The position numbers and the translations under genes are program-made. Positions 48,291-59,856 of a stretch of DNA of 64,000 nt are shown here, piece by piece (position 1 is the first letter of the stretch; each line of letters starts with the position of its first letter). Source of the DNA: Bettongia penicillata ogilbyi (Eukaryota; Chordata; Mammalia; Diprotodontia; Potoroidae); assembly GCA_023548195.1 (NCBI GenBank), contig JAJHZJ010000220.1, positions 1,929,279 through 1,993,278 on the forward strand. The letters run 5' to 3'. The notes beneath the pieces are model-generated. The model was not told where the DNA came from, made no database searches, and saw nothing but the letters and a program-made list of their open reading frames with translations.

Positions 48291-48446
48291 TATTGTATGG
48301 CAAGGGAGGCCATAGAACTACAGATTAAATACTGTGAAAAATATTGGAGGTCTTTAAGTCTAATATCTCATTTTACTCTATAGATTAATAAAAACATCTT
48401 AGAAAAGTGAAGTCACTTATCCAAATTTCCTGGTTTATTGTATACT

Positions 48447-48462
48447 TTAAAACACACACACA
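48447..48462. repeat. Probable 16-bp target-site duplication, left
   Basis: TTAAAACACACACACA, matched at 51343-51358. Because the sequence is CA-rich and expandable it is weaker evidence than a complex duplication. Confidence 0.55.
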
Positions 48463-49252
48463 GGAACCAAGATGGTAGAGGGGAGCCAAGATGGCAGAGG
48501 AGAAGGACAGAACTGTAGAAGCTCTCCCACCATAGCCCATAAAATACCTGTAAAAATGACTCTAAGCAAATTCTAGAGCAGCAACAGCCACAAAAGGACA
48601 AAATGAAAGAGATTTACAGCCCAAGACAGCCTGGAAGGCCAACAGGAAAGGTCTATTGCACCAGACTCAGAGCAAAGTACAGCCCAACCTTGTCTTTGCA
48701 CCACTGCACAGACAGGACTGAAGGAGGTTTCAGGGTATGGAATCATGGGTAGCAACTGTGGTTCCCAGATTTCTCACCACACAAACACCAAAGACAGCTT
48801 GAAAGATCAGTGAGAAAACTCTTTTACCTGAGTGAGAAGGGAACTCATTCAGGCCCAGGACTCAGGGTGGCAGCAGCCACTGCTGATGCAGCATACATTT
48901 TTGGAACCCTCAAGCCAAAGACCCTGGAGGAATTGAGTTGCTAAATTGGGTCTCAGTCCTGAGTAGCAGCCTGGGATGAGGAGGAGCACTGGTGTGGTAG
49001 AACTGGTGGAGGCTCTGGCAGGGATTTCTACTAGCAGATCCTGGGCAGAAAAGCTTGTAGTGGCTCCTAGACCAGAGCACAGGTCAGGAGAGGTGTGAAC
49101 TCCTCTCCCTTGATCATGACACTTTCAAGGAACTTACAACTAACAGGTCTACACAAATATCTCAGAGAACAGCTACACAAAACCTTTGAAGCCTAGAGTA
49201 ATATACTCTCCACTTGACAAGGGACTCAAAAGTCAAGTAATTGGCTGGGAAA

Positions 49253-50340
49253 ATATCCAAAGAAGGGGAAAAAATAGGACTATAGAAGGTTACTTCCTTG
49301 GTGAACAGGTAATTTCTTCCATCCTTTCAGATGAGGAAGAACAATGTATACCATCAGAGGAAGACATAAAAATCAAGTCTTCTGCATCCAAAACCTCCAA
49401 AATAAATATTCGATGGTCTCAGGCCATGGAAGAGCTCAAAAAGAGTTTTAAAATTCAAGCAAGAGAGGTGGAGGAAAAATTGGGAATAGAAATGAGAGCA
49501 ATGCAAGAAAATCATGAAAAGTGAGTCAACAGCTTGCTAAAGGAGATCCAAAAAAAAAAATGCTGAAGAAAATAACACCTTTAAAAATAGACTAAGTCAA
49601 ATGGCAAAAGAAATCCAAAAAGCCAATGAAGAGAAGAATACTTTAAAAAGCAGAATAGCCAAATAGAATAGGGGAATTGAAAAGATCACTGAAGAAAATA
49701 GTTGTTTAAAAATTAGAATAGAGCAGATGGAAGCTAATGACTTTATAAGAAATCAAGAAATTACAAAATAAAACCAAAAGAATGAAAAAATAGAAGACAG
49801 TGTGAAATATCTCATTGGAAAAACAACTGAAATGGAAAATAGATCCAGGAGAGACAATTTAAAAATTGTGGGAATATCTGAAAGTCTTGTTTGAAAAAAG
49901 AGCCTGGACATCATATTTCTTGAAATTATCAAGGGAAACTGCCCTGATGTCCTAGAACCGGAGGATAAAATAAATATTGAAAGATCCACTGACCACTTCC
50001 TGAAAGAGATTAAAAAAGAAATACTCCTAGGAATATTGTAGCCAAATTCCAGAGTTCCCACATCAAGGAGAAAATAATACAAGCAACTAGAAAGAAACAA
50101 TTCCAGTATTGTGAAACACAGTCAGGATAACACAAGATCTAGCAGCTTCTACATTAACGAATTGAAGGGCTTGGAATATGATATTCCAGAAGTCAAAGGG
50201 GCTAGGATTATAATCAAGAATTACCTACCCAGCAAAACTGAGTATAATGCTTCAGGAGAAATACATGGTTATTCCTTAGAATAGAGGACTTCCAAGCATC
50301 CTTGATGAAAAGACCAGAGCTGAATAGAAAATCTGATTTT
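49253..50340 (+). pseudogene. HAL1/L1 ORF1p-like, multiply broken
   Basis: Aligned to the copy at 38.3-39.3 kb, the start codon is ATA (49253-49255), followed by stops such as the TAG near 49283. A central frame (to 49524) retains the MEELKKSFKIQAREVEEKLG coiled-coil start. The coiled coil continues to about 49800, the RRM-like part (ENRSRRDNLKI) is around 49830-50050, and the C-terminal domain is at about 50060-50330. Its frame is correct across the place where the younger copy is shifted, but a different missing base near 50110 (TGTGAAAC against TGTGGAAAT) shifts it later. No functional protein. Confidence 0.8.
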
Positions 50341-50488
50341 CACACACAAGAATCAAGAGAAGCATAAAAAGGTAATCAGAAAAGAGAAACCATAAGGGAT
50401 TTACTAAAGTTGAACTGTTTCATTCCTGCATGGAAAGATAGTATTTGTAACTCTTGAAACTTTTCTCAGTATTTGGATAGTTGGAGGG

Positions 50489-50490
<2 letters not shown>

Positions 50491-50519
<29 letters not shown>
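50491..50519. repeat. (CA)n in HAL1 tail
   Basis: About 14 CA units. The corresponding place in the 38-kb copy is an imperfect CA/TG tract (38055-38106), so the family carries a CA-rich site there. Confidence 0.95.
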
Positions 50520-50522
<3 letters not shown>

Positions 50523-51342
50523 CAGAGGACACAGGATGAGCTGAATAGGAAAGGATGATATCTAAAAAAACAAAACTACTAAAGTAGTGAGAGAGGAATC
50601 TATTAGAAGAAGAAAGGGATCAATGGAAAGGGGCAAATTATTTCTCATAAAAGAGGCAAAAAATGCTTTTTCAATGGAAGGGAAAAGGGGGGAGGTAAGC
50701 AGGAAAAACTGAAGCTTACTCTCATCACATTTGACTCAAGGGGAGAATAATATGCACACTCTGAAAATCTATCTGTCACTGCAGGAAAGTAGAGGAGAAG
50801 GGGAAAAGTGGGGTGGGGGAAGATAGAAGGGAGGGCAAATGGAAGGAGGGAATAATTAGAAGTAAACACTTTAGAGGAGGGACAAGGTCAGAAGAGAGAA
50901 TAGAATAAGTGGGGAGCAGGATAGGATGGAGGGAAATATAGTTAAACTTTCACAACATGGCTTTTTGCAAAGTTCTTTGCAAAACTACACATGTATGTAG
51001 CCTGTGTTGAATTGCTTGCCTTCTCAGTGGGGCTGAGCAGGGAAGGAGGAAGGGAAAAAGTTGAAACTCAAAGTGTTAGAAACGAATGCTGAAAATTGTT
51101 TTTGAATGCAACTGGGAAATAAGAAATACAGGTAATGGGGTATAGAAATATATCTTATCATACAAGAAAAGAGAGAAAAATGGGGATAAGGGAATGGAAG
51201 GATGTGATAGAAGGGAGGACAGACTGGGGGAAGGGGTAATCAGAATGCATAGTGTTTTGGGGTGGGGGAGGAGAGAAATGGGGAGAAGATTTGGATCTCA
51301 AAATCTTGTGGAAATGAATGTTGAAAACTAAAAATAAATAAA

Positions 51343-51364
51343 TTAAAACACACACACACACACA
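51343..51364. repeat. Probable right target duplication and (CA)n
   Basis: TTAAAACACACACACA at 51343-51358 continues into further CA units. See the left copy at 48447-48462. Confidence 0.55.
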
Positions 51365-53935
51365 TAACTTTGCTCATTTTCACACAAATATCACATGGGC
51401 CTTGATTCTTATCTCGCTAGCTTTTCCACTATTTCTCTGAGTGTTTTATTCTCCCCACCTATTACCCATAAAGTAAAAAAGCAATCTCTATTACTCCTCA
51501 ATGCCAAGAGAACTCCCTGATTCCTCCTTCACTTCAAAATGGAACAGAAGAAATGCTGTGCTTTATTATCATCTTGAAGAAGACCCATTAACATGTACTC
51601 TGTGTTCTATCAGGAAGCACATCAGACTTCTTAGGCCTGATCATTCCACCATTGCATAAATCTTAAATCTTGATCTTGTAAGTGTAATCAATTGAATATT
51701 AACATTGATTCTAGAAAGGTTATCTTAATTGCACTATGGGTGCCATTCACCATCCCATGACTTCCAAGACCAACACAGTCTTCTGTAGTCCAATTCCCAA
51801 TTACATGTTTTCCCCCCTTTTAGACTTATCTCTTTAAGGTCAGAGAGAGTCTTCTGCATTTGTATCCCCAGAATTTAGCTGTTGATGATTCTTTGTTTTA
51901 GAGGAAGACCAAAGGTATCACAGTGTTGATATATTAACCTTGAGTGGATGACCTTGGCATCTTCCATATTTCACCAAGATCTAAGTGTTCCATAGTTCCT
52001 GCTTTAGCCGCTTTCATGGTCTTGTGATTGAAAGCCAAGTAGGATCTTTGCTGTTTTTCTTTTAGTATAAAGTAGTATTTAGTATTCTGTGATTAAAGAA
52101 GATCTTCCCCAGCTATTAATGGGCCTGGAAAGATTTGTAGGAAGGCCTACAACGTTTCTTAATTTTGTAACGAGACATGAGTTCTCAAGGACTGTGATGC
52201 CCTCTGGCTCTGAAAAGTGTATAAAGATTCAGAGATGATGTTTTACTTTGGGGCTTAGTTTTGGAAGAAGCTTTGTGTGCCAGAAACTTCTAAGCAGCCC
52301 CTGTCTTTGAAAACCCAGATATTGGTGTTTCCCTCTCTGATAACTATGCAGATATGTGATGGTCAGACAATTGGAAGCTTGTATATTGTCACTTAATTCT
52401 TTTCTTTATTTTCCTCTATTGGTAAATGATATATGTGCTTGATTAAAGGAGATTATTAACCCCTCAGAACTTGCTTTCCTTTTAGGAATGTTGATCTAAG
52501 AACCTGTGACAGCAGACTCCCCTGTGTATGTCAGGGTGTTTAATAATACAGGCTTTTGAAACAATTTACCCATTCTGTCTTGGAAAGTCTTCATATGCTT
52601 GAGGTAGATATCACACTAAATCATGTTAGAGTTTACAGCCCACTGGTTTTCCTCAACCTGATTTAACTTGTCTGCTGATGGGTGGTCACTGAGGTGTGAG
52701 TCTCAGATGAGAGGTGGGTGAGAGGTAGACACTGAAGGTGTATGAGCAGCCCTGAAAAGGGCTAGGTACCAGTCCTCCCTGGATATCCCATACAATGTCC
52801 ATTCTTCCATCCCATCACTAGCATTTAGCACTGAATAGCACATAGTAAAAATCAAATAAAAGATTTTTTCATTCATGCATTCATTCCTATCACTGAAAAG
52901 AAAAAAAAAAAAAAGCATAATATTAGAACTGAAAATTATGCAGTTAAAATGGCAAAGATTGGTCCTGAAGAAGAGAGGAGAAAATGCATCTTGTGCTTTT
53001 ATTTGTAGAAGCATAGAATTATGGGTATGCAATAGTGTATATATGATCAGACAGTTGATTTGCTGATTATTTTTTTCTGAAATTTTCTTTCTTATACTTT
53101 CCTATAAAGGATGCCTTTCTAAAGAGTTTTATCTTTGGAAAGATGATGTAAAATCAAAAAAAATGCCAACAGTTTAGTTTTTAAGAATAAAATAGGACAA
53201 CAATGAATGAGATAGAAGAAAGTCTAAAGTCTTATTAAATTGGATAAATAATGTTAATTAAAAATGGTTGAAACTGAGTTAATATATATTCATGTATACA
53301 TAAGAGGAATGAAGGAATTATGGAAATCGGGAAATTATATCTGAACAATTCAATAAAATTAGAAAAGCAAAGGTCAATAAATAATAACAATAGGCTAGGT
53401 TATAATGGAACCATATAAATGACTTATATGTAGGGCAAAATATAAAATCAGATTAATTGTAATCCTTGAAGAAGATAAAACATGAGAAAAGCTGAGAATG
53501 GTAGTAGAGGACCTAAGTAGAGAAAATATTTCCAATTGGCAAAGATTAAGCAAAATTTTGCAGGCAGATAGAACACAGAGTATAACATCTTAGGTAAATA
53601 CTAAATAAAATTCACTGTCATGTAATTATAGGAAGATAGTTCATAATCATAGTCCTCATAAACATGTATCTAAGCATGGAAAAAAGAATTTACTACAAAT
53701 TAGAAAAAAAAAATCAACTACATAAAGATACTTCTCAGCTTCAGTATTTGCAAATTTAATAAATGTTTTATATATATATGTATATAAATTTTTTTCAACA
53801 AATTGATAAAAATGTTGTTGTCTTTCCTTTTTAAACTCAAAGAGCACCAATGAAATCACAAGTGTTATGTCCTGAATTGCACTTGATTTGGATTTCAATG
53901 ATAGAAAACTGAGCTCAGTTATCAACTTCATTCTC
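51365..53935. other. Unassigned DNA with L2 scraps
   Basis: No gene. Short sense L2 3' scraps lie at 51825-51880 (tttgtatccccagaatttag) and 52785-52890 (ending in TCATTCAT-type repeats). Region 52000-52700 has mixed composition that may hide an old LTR, but no ends were found. Frames of 91-109 codons on the minus strand have no domain. Confidence 0.4.
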
Positions 53936-53939
53936 TCCT

Positions 53940-54290
53940 CCAGTCATTGAAGTCCAGTGGAAAGAAGTCAAGAAGGTTGGTGATGATTCTGGATGCAGTG
54001 ATTAAAATGTTAAACAGTACAAGGACATGCCTTCATTCATCTGCACAGTCCTGTGAACCTTCCAAATTAACATCAAACTACCAATTACTAATCTTATTTC
54101 TAGCCATTCAAATTATTCAGAAATCATTAACCAAAGTATTTTAACATCTGGCCTGCATCTCTCAACAAGAATAGTATGAGTGACTATATCAAATGATTTG
54201 CTGAAGTCTAAACTTCATCTATAGCAATTATCTGATACAACACTTTAAGAAACTTGTCCCTTAGAGTGAAATAAATGGATAATTGGGATT
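53940..54290 (-). repeat. CR1/L3-type LINE relic (antisense)
   Basis: Antisense blocks parallel to 10960-11460: gattaaaatgttaaacagta near 54000, tgagtgactatatcaaatga and tttgctgaagtctaaacttc near 54175-54220. These are equivalent to the antisense of a reverse-transcriptase segment. Broken frames. Confidence 0.6.
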
Positions 54291-54479
54291 GATTGATCTA
54301 GAGCAAAGATACATTGGGGGTGGAGTAAATAGGTTAGGGAGAGAATAAAAACTCTCTCTGTGTATTTAAAAAGCTCTTACCTAGAAGGAAGATAAGACTT
54401 GTTCTGTTGGCACCAAAGAGTAAAACTAGTAATGCAATGAAGTAGATTAATGTTGTATAGTGGAGAGAGAAAATATAAT

Positions 54480-54700
54480 TCTAACTATAAGAACTATGTA
54501 CTGATAAAATGGACTGTTGGGGGAGGTATGGGTTTCCCTTCAGTGAAGGCCTTTAAACAAAGCAGGGATGACCTTTCCTTGTCATAAGGTGCTGTCATAA
54601 GGAGAGACTTTTCTTTATATGTAGGTTGGACTAGATGATCTCTAAGGTCTTCTCTGACTCAGAGCTCATTAATTTCTGTGATTCTATAGCCAGGGAAAAG
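54480..54700 (+). repeat. CR1/L3-type LINE 3' end
   Basis: Sense 3' end: ttcagtgaaggcctttaaac, a cagggatgacc block, then ggttggactagatgatctct and the terminal tctgtgattctat typical of CR1/L3. Confidence 0.65.
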
Positions 54701-55924
54701 AAAATACAAGGGAATAAAACATGTGGGTCTATTTTGTGCTCTGCCAGAGGAACTACCTTTTTTTTGGGGGGTAGGGGGTTGTTTTTTGTTGCTATTGTTG
54801 CTGGTTTTGTGTTTTTATCTGATCAAAAAGTACTTGAAGTAACGTATTTGTGGTTTGGCTGCCTGATAAAAATTTACTGTTTTTTCAACATAATGTCTTA
54901 TATAATCACTATCACCAAGACACTATCAATGTCATGGTATAGTAGAAAAAACAAGGGCCCTGATTTTCATTCTAGTTCTCCAGTCAAATTGTTATATGGC
55001 CTTGTATAATTATACAAGTTGTTTTTCTTTTAGTGCCTAATCTATAAAACAAAAGGATTTGGATATATAATATCTAAGTCCTTTCAATAACCAAATATTC
55101 TATAATTTTCATTTTATCACCATGCCATAGTCATGGGTCAGAAGACCAAATCATACATACAATTCTTAAGAAAACTGTATCTTACTTAAAAAACAACCAC
55201 ATAGGAGGATTTTAATAAAATGCCTTTGGGAGATGGTAGATTTTATTCATTTACAAGCATAATTTCTAATTGGGTATATAATGTTTTTGGATACTTCTTT
55301 TTAAAAGACAATCTAGTCATGTAACATTGATGATCTTTCTTATGAAAAAAATTCATTACCAAAGGGATATCTTGCAGTGGAAAGGGAAAGGAAGATATAA
55401 TGGGGGAGGGGGGTTGGGAAGTAGGGGAGGAGAGGGAGAGAGGATTATGCCCAATAACATCACTTTCTTAGCACGTGAATTTGGAAATCACCTTGATGAT
55501 TTTAAAAGAGTTTCAAGCCCTTTAAAAAATCTATTTAAAAATCATTTTAGCTTAAAGTTTAATGTTGAAAATAAAATAATACATTTTATATACTTCTCTA
55601 CTAAAATTCTGTTCCAAATTCTCATTGAGGAATGAAGGTAGCTTTGAGTTGTTAAATTCTATACCTGAAATATCCAGTTAGGTTGAATTAACTTAGAAAC
55701 ATTGGAAAGTACTGGAACTGGTATCAGAAGGGCAGGCTAACATAGCTTGAATACTTAACAGCATCAGGAAGTTGTCCATGAGGTGATAATTTTTCACACA
55801 CACACACAGACACACAGTGAGGAGAGATTTTGGCATCAGTGAAAATAGTATCTGCACCAGTGAAATTATTATTTTTTTGAAATATCAAACTGTATTTCAC
55901 AACTTAACAATAATTTTCAGAAAA
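54701..55924. other. Unassigned DNA
   Basis: No gene. The 124-codon frame at 54635-55009 starts in the CR1/L3 end and runs through a G/T-rich stretch; no domain, treated as chance. A purine-rich stretch is at 55378-55445. Confidence 0.45.
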
Positions 55925-56095
55925 ACCATGAGATAAGTAATATAATCATCACATTACCATTTTACAAATGAAAAACCAAAGATCAAAGAAATTGACATTT
56001 ACCCAAGAAGAAAAGGCCAGGAATTAAATTCAAGATCTTCAAACTTCAGTGTTAGTTGCCCTGTCTTCCTTCCTGCTAAACCGTACCACAGCATC
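55925..56095 (-). repeat. MIR SINE (antisense)
   Basis: Antisense MIR blocks: accatgagataagtaatata, ccattttacaaatgaaaaac, then aggaattaaattcaagatct and a degraded head near 56085. Confidence 0.7.
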
Positions 56096-56264
56096 CCATG
56101 TGCCAAGGGTGGTCCCAGTGTAATTGTTGAACAAACACAATTTCCCTCTGTTCTTGCCACCCACTTTTTCTTCCCTTACCCTTCTCTCTATCTGCTTCTC
56201 TTTCTCCTCCTACTTAGGAGTCCAGTTCATGATCCATCTACCTCCACTCTACAAGCTTAGGAAA

Positions 56265-56400
56265 AGATTTTTTCTGGAAAGAAAGGGTTAAATGACTTGC
56301 CTAGGGTCTCAGCTAGTGTCTGAGGCTGGGTTTGAAATGAGGAAGATGAGTCTTCTGACTCCAGGTCCAGTGTTTTATCTATTGAACCTCCTAGCGGTGT
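56265..56400 (-). repeat. Mar1-like SINE fragment (antisense)
   Basis: The blocks aatgacttgcctagggtctc, ctgaggctgggtttgaaatg and tgactccaggtccagtgttt are followed by a tattgaacctcctagc head. Confidence 0.85.
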
Positions 56401-56929
56401 TATAATAATTTTATTTGTATTATATTACATTTATGCTCTCTCTCTACATATATCCCTCACACCTCCCACATATCTGTTTGTATGTCTATATGTACATACA
56501 CATACATGTGTATATATGTACTGTGCAGAGAGAGAGAGAGGGAAGTAGATAATAACTAGATAAGTAAATAAGTAAGCATAAGACAAGATAGATAAGTAAA
56601 TAAGGAGCATGCTGTAGCTGCAGGTAGCTAGAGAGGTGATAGATATTGGTTGTGTAACCCTAGGCAAGTCATTTAACTTCTCAATTCCATATTCAATTTT
56701 CTAAGATTATAAGTTGCATAGAAAGTGCATATAAAAATTGTTAGCTCTTTAGTAGAAATTTCCTTTCCCAGTGAAAACTGCATACATGTATATGTGCCTG
56801 TACCTATGTGTGTGTATGTGTGGGTGTTTCATGGACAAATATTGTATATGAACAGATGAGCCCAGAACTGAACAGAAGAAGAGTAGATTGAAATGCCATT
56901 GGGAATTGTAAAGTTATTTTAATGATTGA
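56401..56929. other. Unassigned DNA with simple sequence
   Basis: TATA/CACA and GATA-rich simple sequence around 56450-56600 and 56780-56830. A short sense SINE scrap (accctaggcaagtcatttaa) lies near 56658. No gene. Confidence 0.5.
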
Positions 56930-57160
56930 CTGACTGGATCAATGACTAATTAAATGAATTAATGAATTGAAATGCATTAAGTGCTCCCTTTGTGGCAAGC
57001 ACTGTTCTAAGTCCAAGGCATACACATAGAAAAATCAAGACAGTGCCTACTCTCTAATTGTGGACATCACAGTCAATGTTACTCCAGTACTGATGTACTA
57101 GTCAGAGATTAGTAGAGGCTCCAAAAAATAAAATAAAAAAAAAAATCATTAAATATTATT
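56930..57160 (-). repeat. L2 LINE 3' end (antisense)
   Basis: Antisense L2 terminus: aatgaattaatgaattgaaa, tgcattaagtgctccctttg, gcaagcactgttctaagtcc, then a decayed body ending in an A-rich tract. Confidence 0.8.
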
Positions 57161-59519
57161 GAGAGATCAATGGTGAGGAGTGGGCACAAATTAAGTATAA
57201 AGAGGCTGTAACATATGCAGGAGAACCAATAGAAAGTATACTATCAAAAAAATGTGGCACCAAAAAAATGGAATTGTAGTGAAAGGTCTAAGAAACATTT
57301 ATGGAAAGAAAGTTCCTGACCAAACGAGGAAAATGCTCCCTCTTAGTGACTTTTGCTAAACATTTTCCTATTATCTCCCACTCAGTGTTTGAATAGCCTT
57401 CTAGAACAGACATGTTCTAGATGATCCCACATTTTTTTATATTGTTCTCCATTCAGACCTGTGGGACCCTAGGGAACCAGAGAATCTCCTTAACCGCAGG
57501 TTTCATGCCTTAATCCTCTCTGTTTTTCACTCTAATGCATTAGATGCTTGACAATATGGTCTTTGCTGTTGGCAGTTATTACCACTAAGAACTGCTAACC
57601 TGATTTAATCGAACCTGAAGAAACATCAAAATACACCTGGCTTCTTTAGTCTACTGTTTGCAGGTGTTCAGACATATTTCAGTTCCAAAGCATGAGAGTC
57701 AATAGTGACATATTCCTACTTTAAAGAATACAGGAACAGAGAAATGTAGGTTGGTCTTCTATTTTTTTCTTTCATTTGACCTTTACCATATATGCTTTTG
57801 TGCTGTCAATACGAAATCTTTCACTTATCTCTGATACACCCCAAAGAAAAGCAAAGGAAACTTGTCAATGGAATATTTAAAAGAGCATAGTAAAAGCTAC
57901 TGGGAGATCCTACCCTCTGCCAGGAGGTGAACAATCTGCTTGTTTTTCATTAAATGAACATGGATCTTTTAAGATCCTCAGGGTTACTATGGATACCAAC
58001 TAGGGTATGCTATTTGCAATACCATGACAACATAATAACAAAATATATTTCTCCAATATTCACTTTAACCAAGTACAGTCTTGTGTTATTACAATCTTTT
58101 AAATATTCAGGAATTCAATGTTTTTAGAGATAAATATATTGCCCATGAATAAGAACATTTGCTCCAAGTCATCATTTTTATCTTAGTCTATTGTTGAGCC
58201 AGTGCTTTTAGTGCCAAACTGATAATTTCATTTTCTATACAATAATTGCACTAATGGTTGCCATGGAAACTCCTTGTGGAAGTATTGGAAGGCTAGCAAG
58301 TAGAAATAGCTTGCCCCTCAAGGACTCATTTTGAGAGAATCTTCATTCTTGATTGGAAGGATATTTTTAATACTGTGCTACATGTACCTTTTATGAAAAT
58401 ACTATGAATTCCTCTTTCACAAAGGGTAACAAGAGATACAAGTAATTTATTGCACATCTATGAATGAATCTCAGCAAATCTAAAAGCAATCTTATGAAAC
58501 TGATGTTCCCTCTGTGAAATTTCGAAATTATGGTTAAACACAAAGAAATATGTATTGTAAACACATTTTTTCATAATGCAATTTTTATTAAAATTTAACC
58601 ATCATAGAAGAGATTAATAAGGACTCAGGTAGCATGTAAAAAAATAACAAACAAAAAATCCTCCTGCCTATCAGCACAGAATTAAAACCTAAATTGAATC
58701 CTACTGGTCAGATTGGTTAGCTCTGTCCTTCCTGGGTTTTTTTTTTTTCTTCTTTTTTTTTTTTTGTTTGCTATAGACTTTTAGGATAATAAGCATTTTG
58801 AGATGGAAAGCACCATACAGTTCTAGTGAACTTAAGAAAATAAGCTCAGAGTTCTCAGGGCTATACTGGAGCCAGTCTGTGCTATCTCTTGAGAGCTGAT
58901 TATTAAATTTTAATATGAGCATTTAAACCTGGGAATTAAGCAAATGTGAAATCAGGACTCAATCTATTGCTTTGTTGATTGTCTAAACTTAAGAAGGGGA
59001 TGGAAAAATAATGCAGATTAAAATGAAATCTAAATACATTTTTTTTCAGAGAACTGATTGCTAAGTGTTTATCAGCACCCTGAGGGTGCTGGACAAGTGC
59101 ATCAACTTGCCCAAGGTCACATAGCAATGTAATGATTACAGAAAGAAAGAGTGGAATGTGCCAGCTGGCCTTACTACCACTGATAGTTTTTCTCATGCTT
59201 CCTTATTTTTCTCTAAGTTCAAAACTGGATTACTAACTAGAACTTGGGCCTTGTTCTATGACCATAATAGAATGGAGAAACTAAAAATTGTGAATGACTT
59301 ACCAATAATATATCACCTATTTCTTTTTAGCAGAACTGATGGAAATGGTAGATAAACTAGAAAGCTGTCTAGTTAAATAAAATACACATTAGGGCAGTGT
59401 AAAGAACACTTTCTATCACTTACATTTAGATGCTTTGACAGATTCATTTAGTATTCTTTTCACTACTGTTTCTGAGTACTGTGCCATACCTTCTCATTGA
59501 TAATACTTTAAGAAATAAA
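57161..59519. other. Repeat-poor stretch with regulatory-type motifs
   Basis: No recognised mobile element and no gene. It contains a RUNX-type AACCGCA at 57492-57498 and a perfect palindromic RFX X-box at 58257-58270. Poly-T runs lie around 58738-58765. Relative freedom from repeats makes it a candidate for conserved non-coding DNA, but conservation cannot be seen from one sequence. Confidence 0.4.
58257..58270. promoter_or_regulatory. RFX X-box palindrome
   Basis: GTTGCCATGGAAAC matches the palindromic consensus GTYNCCATGGNAAC exactly. RFX factors bind such sites in ciliary, immune and neuronal genes. Occupancy here is unknown. Confidence 0.5.
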
Positions 59520-59523
59520 TATA

Positions 59524-59575
59524 CAAGGTGTTACAAAAATCTTAATGCAACTTTGAGCTACTAAAGTTATTTTTT
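59524..59575. mobile_element. Mariner-like MITE, partial
   Basis: A TA followed by CAAGGTGTTACAAAAATC, then ttaatgcaactttgagctac, resembles one end and the middle of the element at 15531-15607 (compare its reverse strand: tccaaaaagtctttgcgcag, then ttctgagctatg). The other end is missing or unrecognisable. Confidence 0.5.
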
Positions 59576-59719
59576 CCCTCTAAGCTTTAGCCTCCCAAGT
59601 AGCACATAGCATGCTCAATGCAGATATGTTTGCTTCTACAGCACAAAATCTTTTCAATGGCATGAAGATACTCAGGTTTTTCAAAGCATGAAGTATAAGG
59701 TGGTTTAAGGGTAAAGGAA

Positions 59720-59856
59720 ATTCATCAGAAAACCTTGTTTTGGAATGCAGATATGCTGCTCATTACCTTGGTGATCTTGGGCAAGTAATCTAACATCTCC
59801 TAACTTCTTTGAGCATCATTTGCCTTATCTAAAAAGTGATAGAATTTGATTAGATG
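59720..59856 (+). repeat. MIR/Mar1-like SINE
   Basis: Sense blocks: gatcttgggcaagtaatcta, ttgccttatctaaaaagtga, gatagaatttgattagatga. It abuts the RTE-type LINE on its right. Confidence 0.75.

Larger units (their letters stand above)
48463..51342 (+). mobile_element. Full-length HAL1-type LINE, older copy
   Basis: A 2880-bp plus-strand element with a 5' UTR of about 790 bp (starting with two CAAGATGG-containing units), a broken ORF1 (49253-50340), and a tail without ORF2 ending gaatgttgaaaactaaaaat at about 51334. Its structure matches 37221-40187 and 21316-22579. The 5' UTR is less GC-rich and largely different downstream of the first 70 or so bases, so it belongs to a different subfamily or is much older. 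Multiple stops indicate age. Confidence 0.85.

Noticed and set aside
49753..50100. 115-codon minus-strand open frame
   Set aside because: Antisense shadow of the broken ORF1 of the older HAL1-type copy.
54635..55009. 124-codon plus-strand open frame
   Set aside because: Begins in a CR1/L3 3' end and runs through a G/T-rich low-complexity stretch; no recognisable protein.
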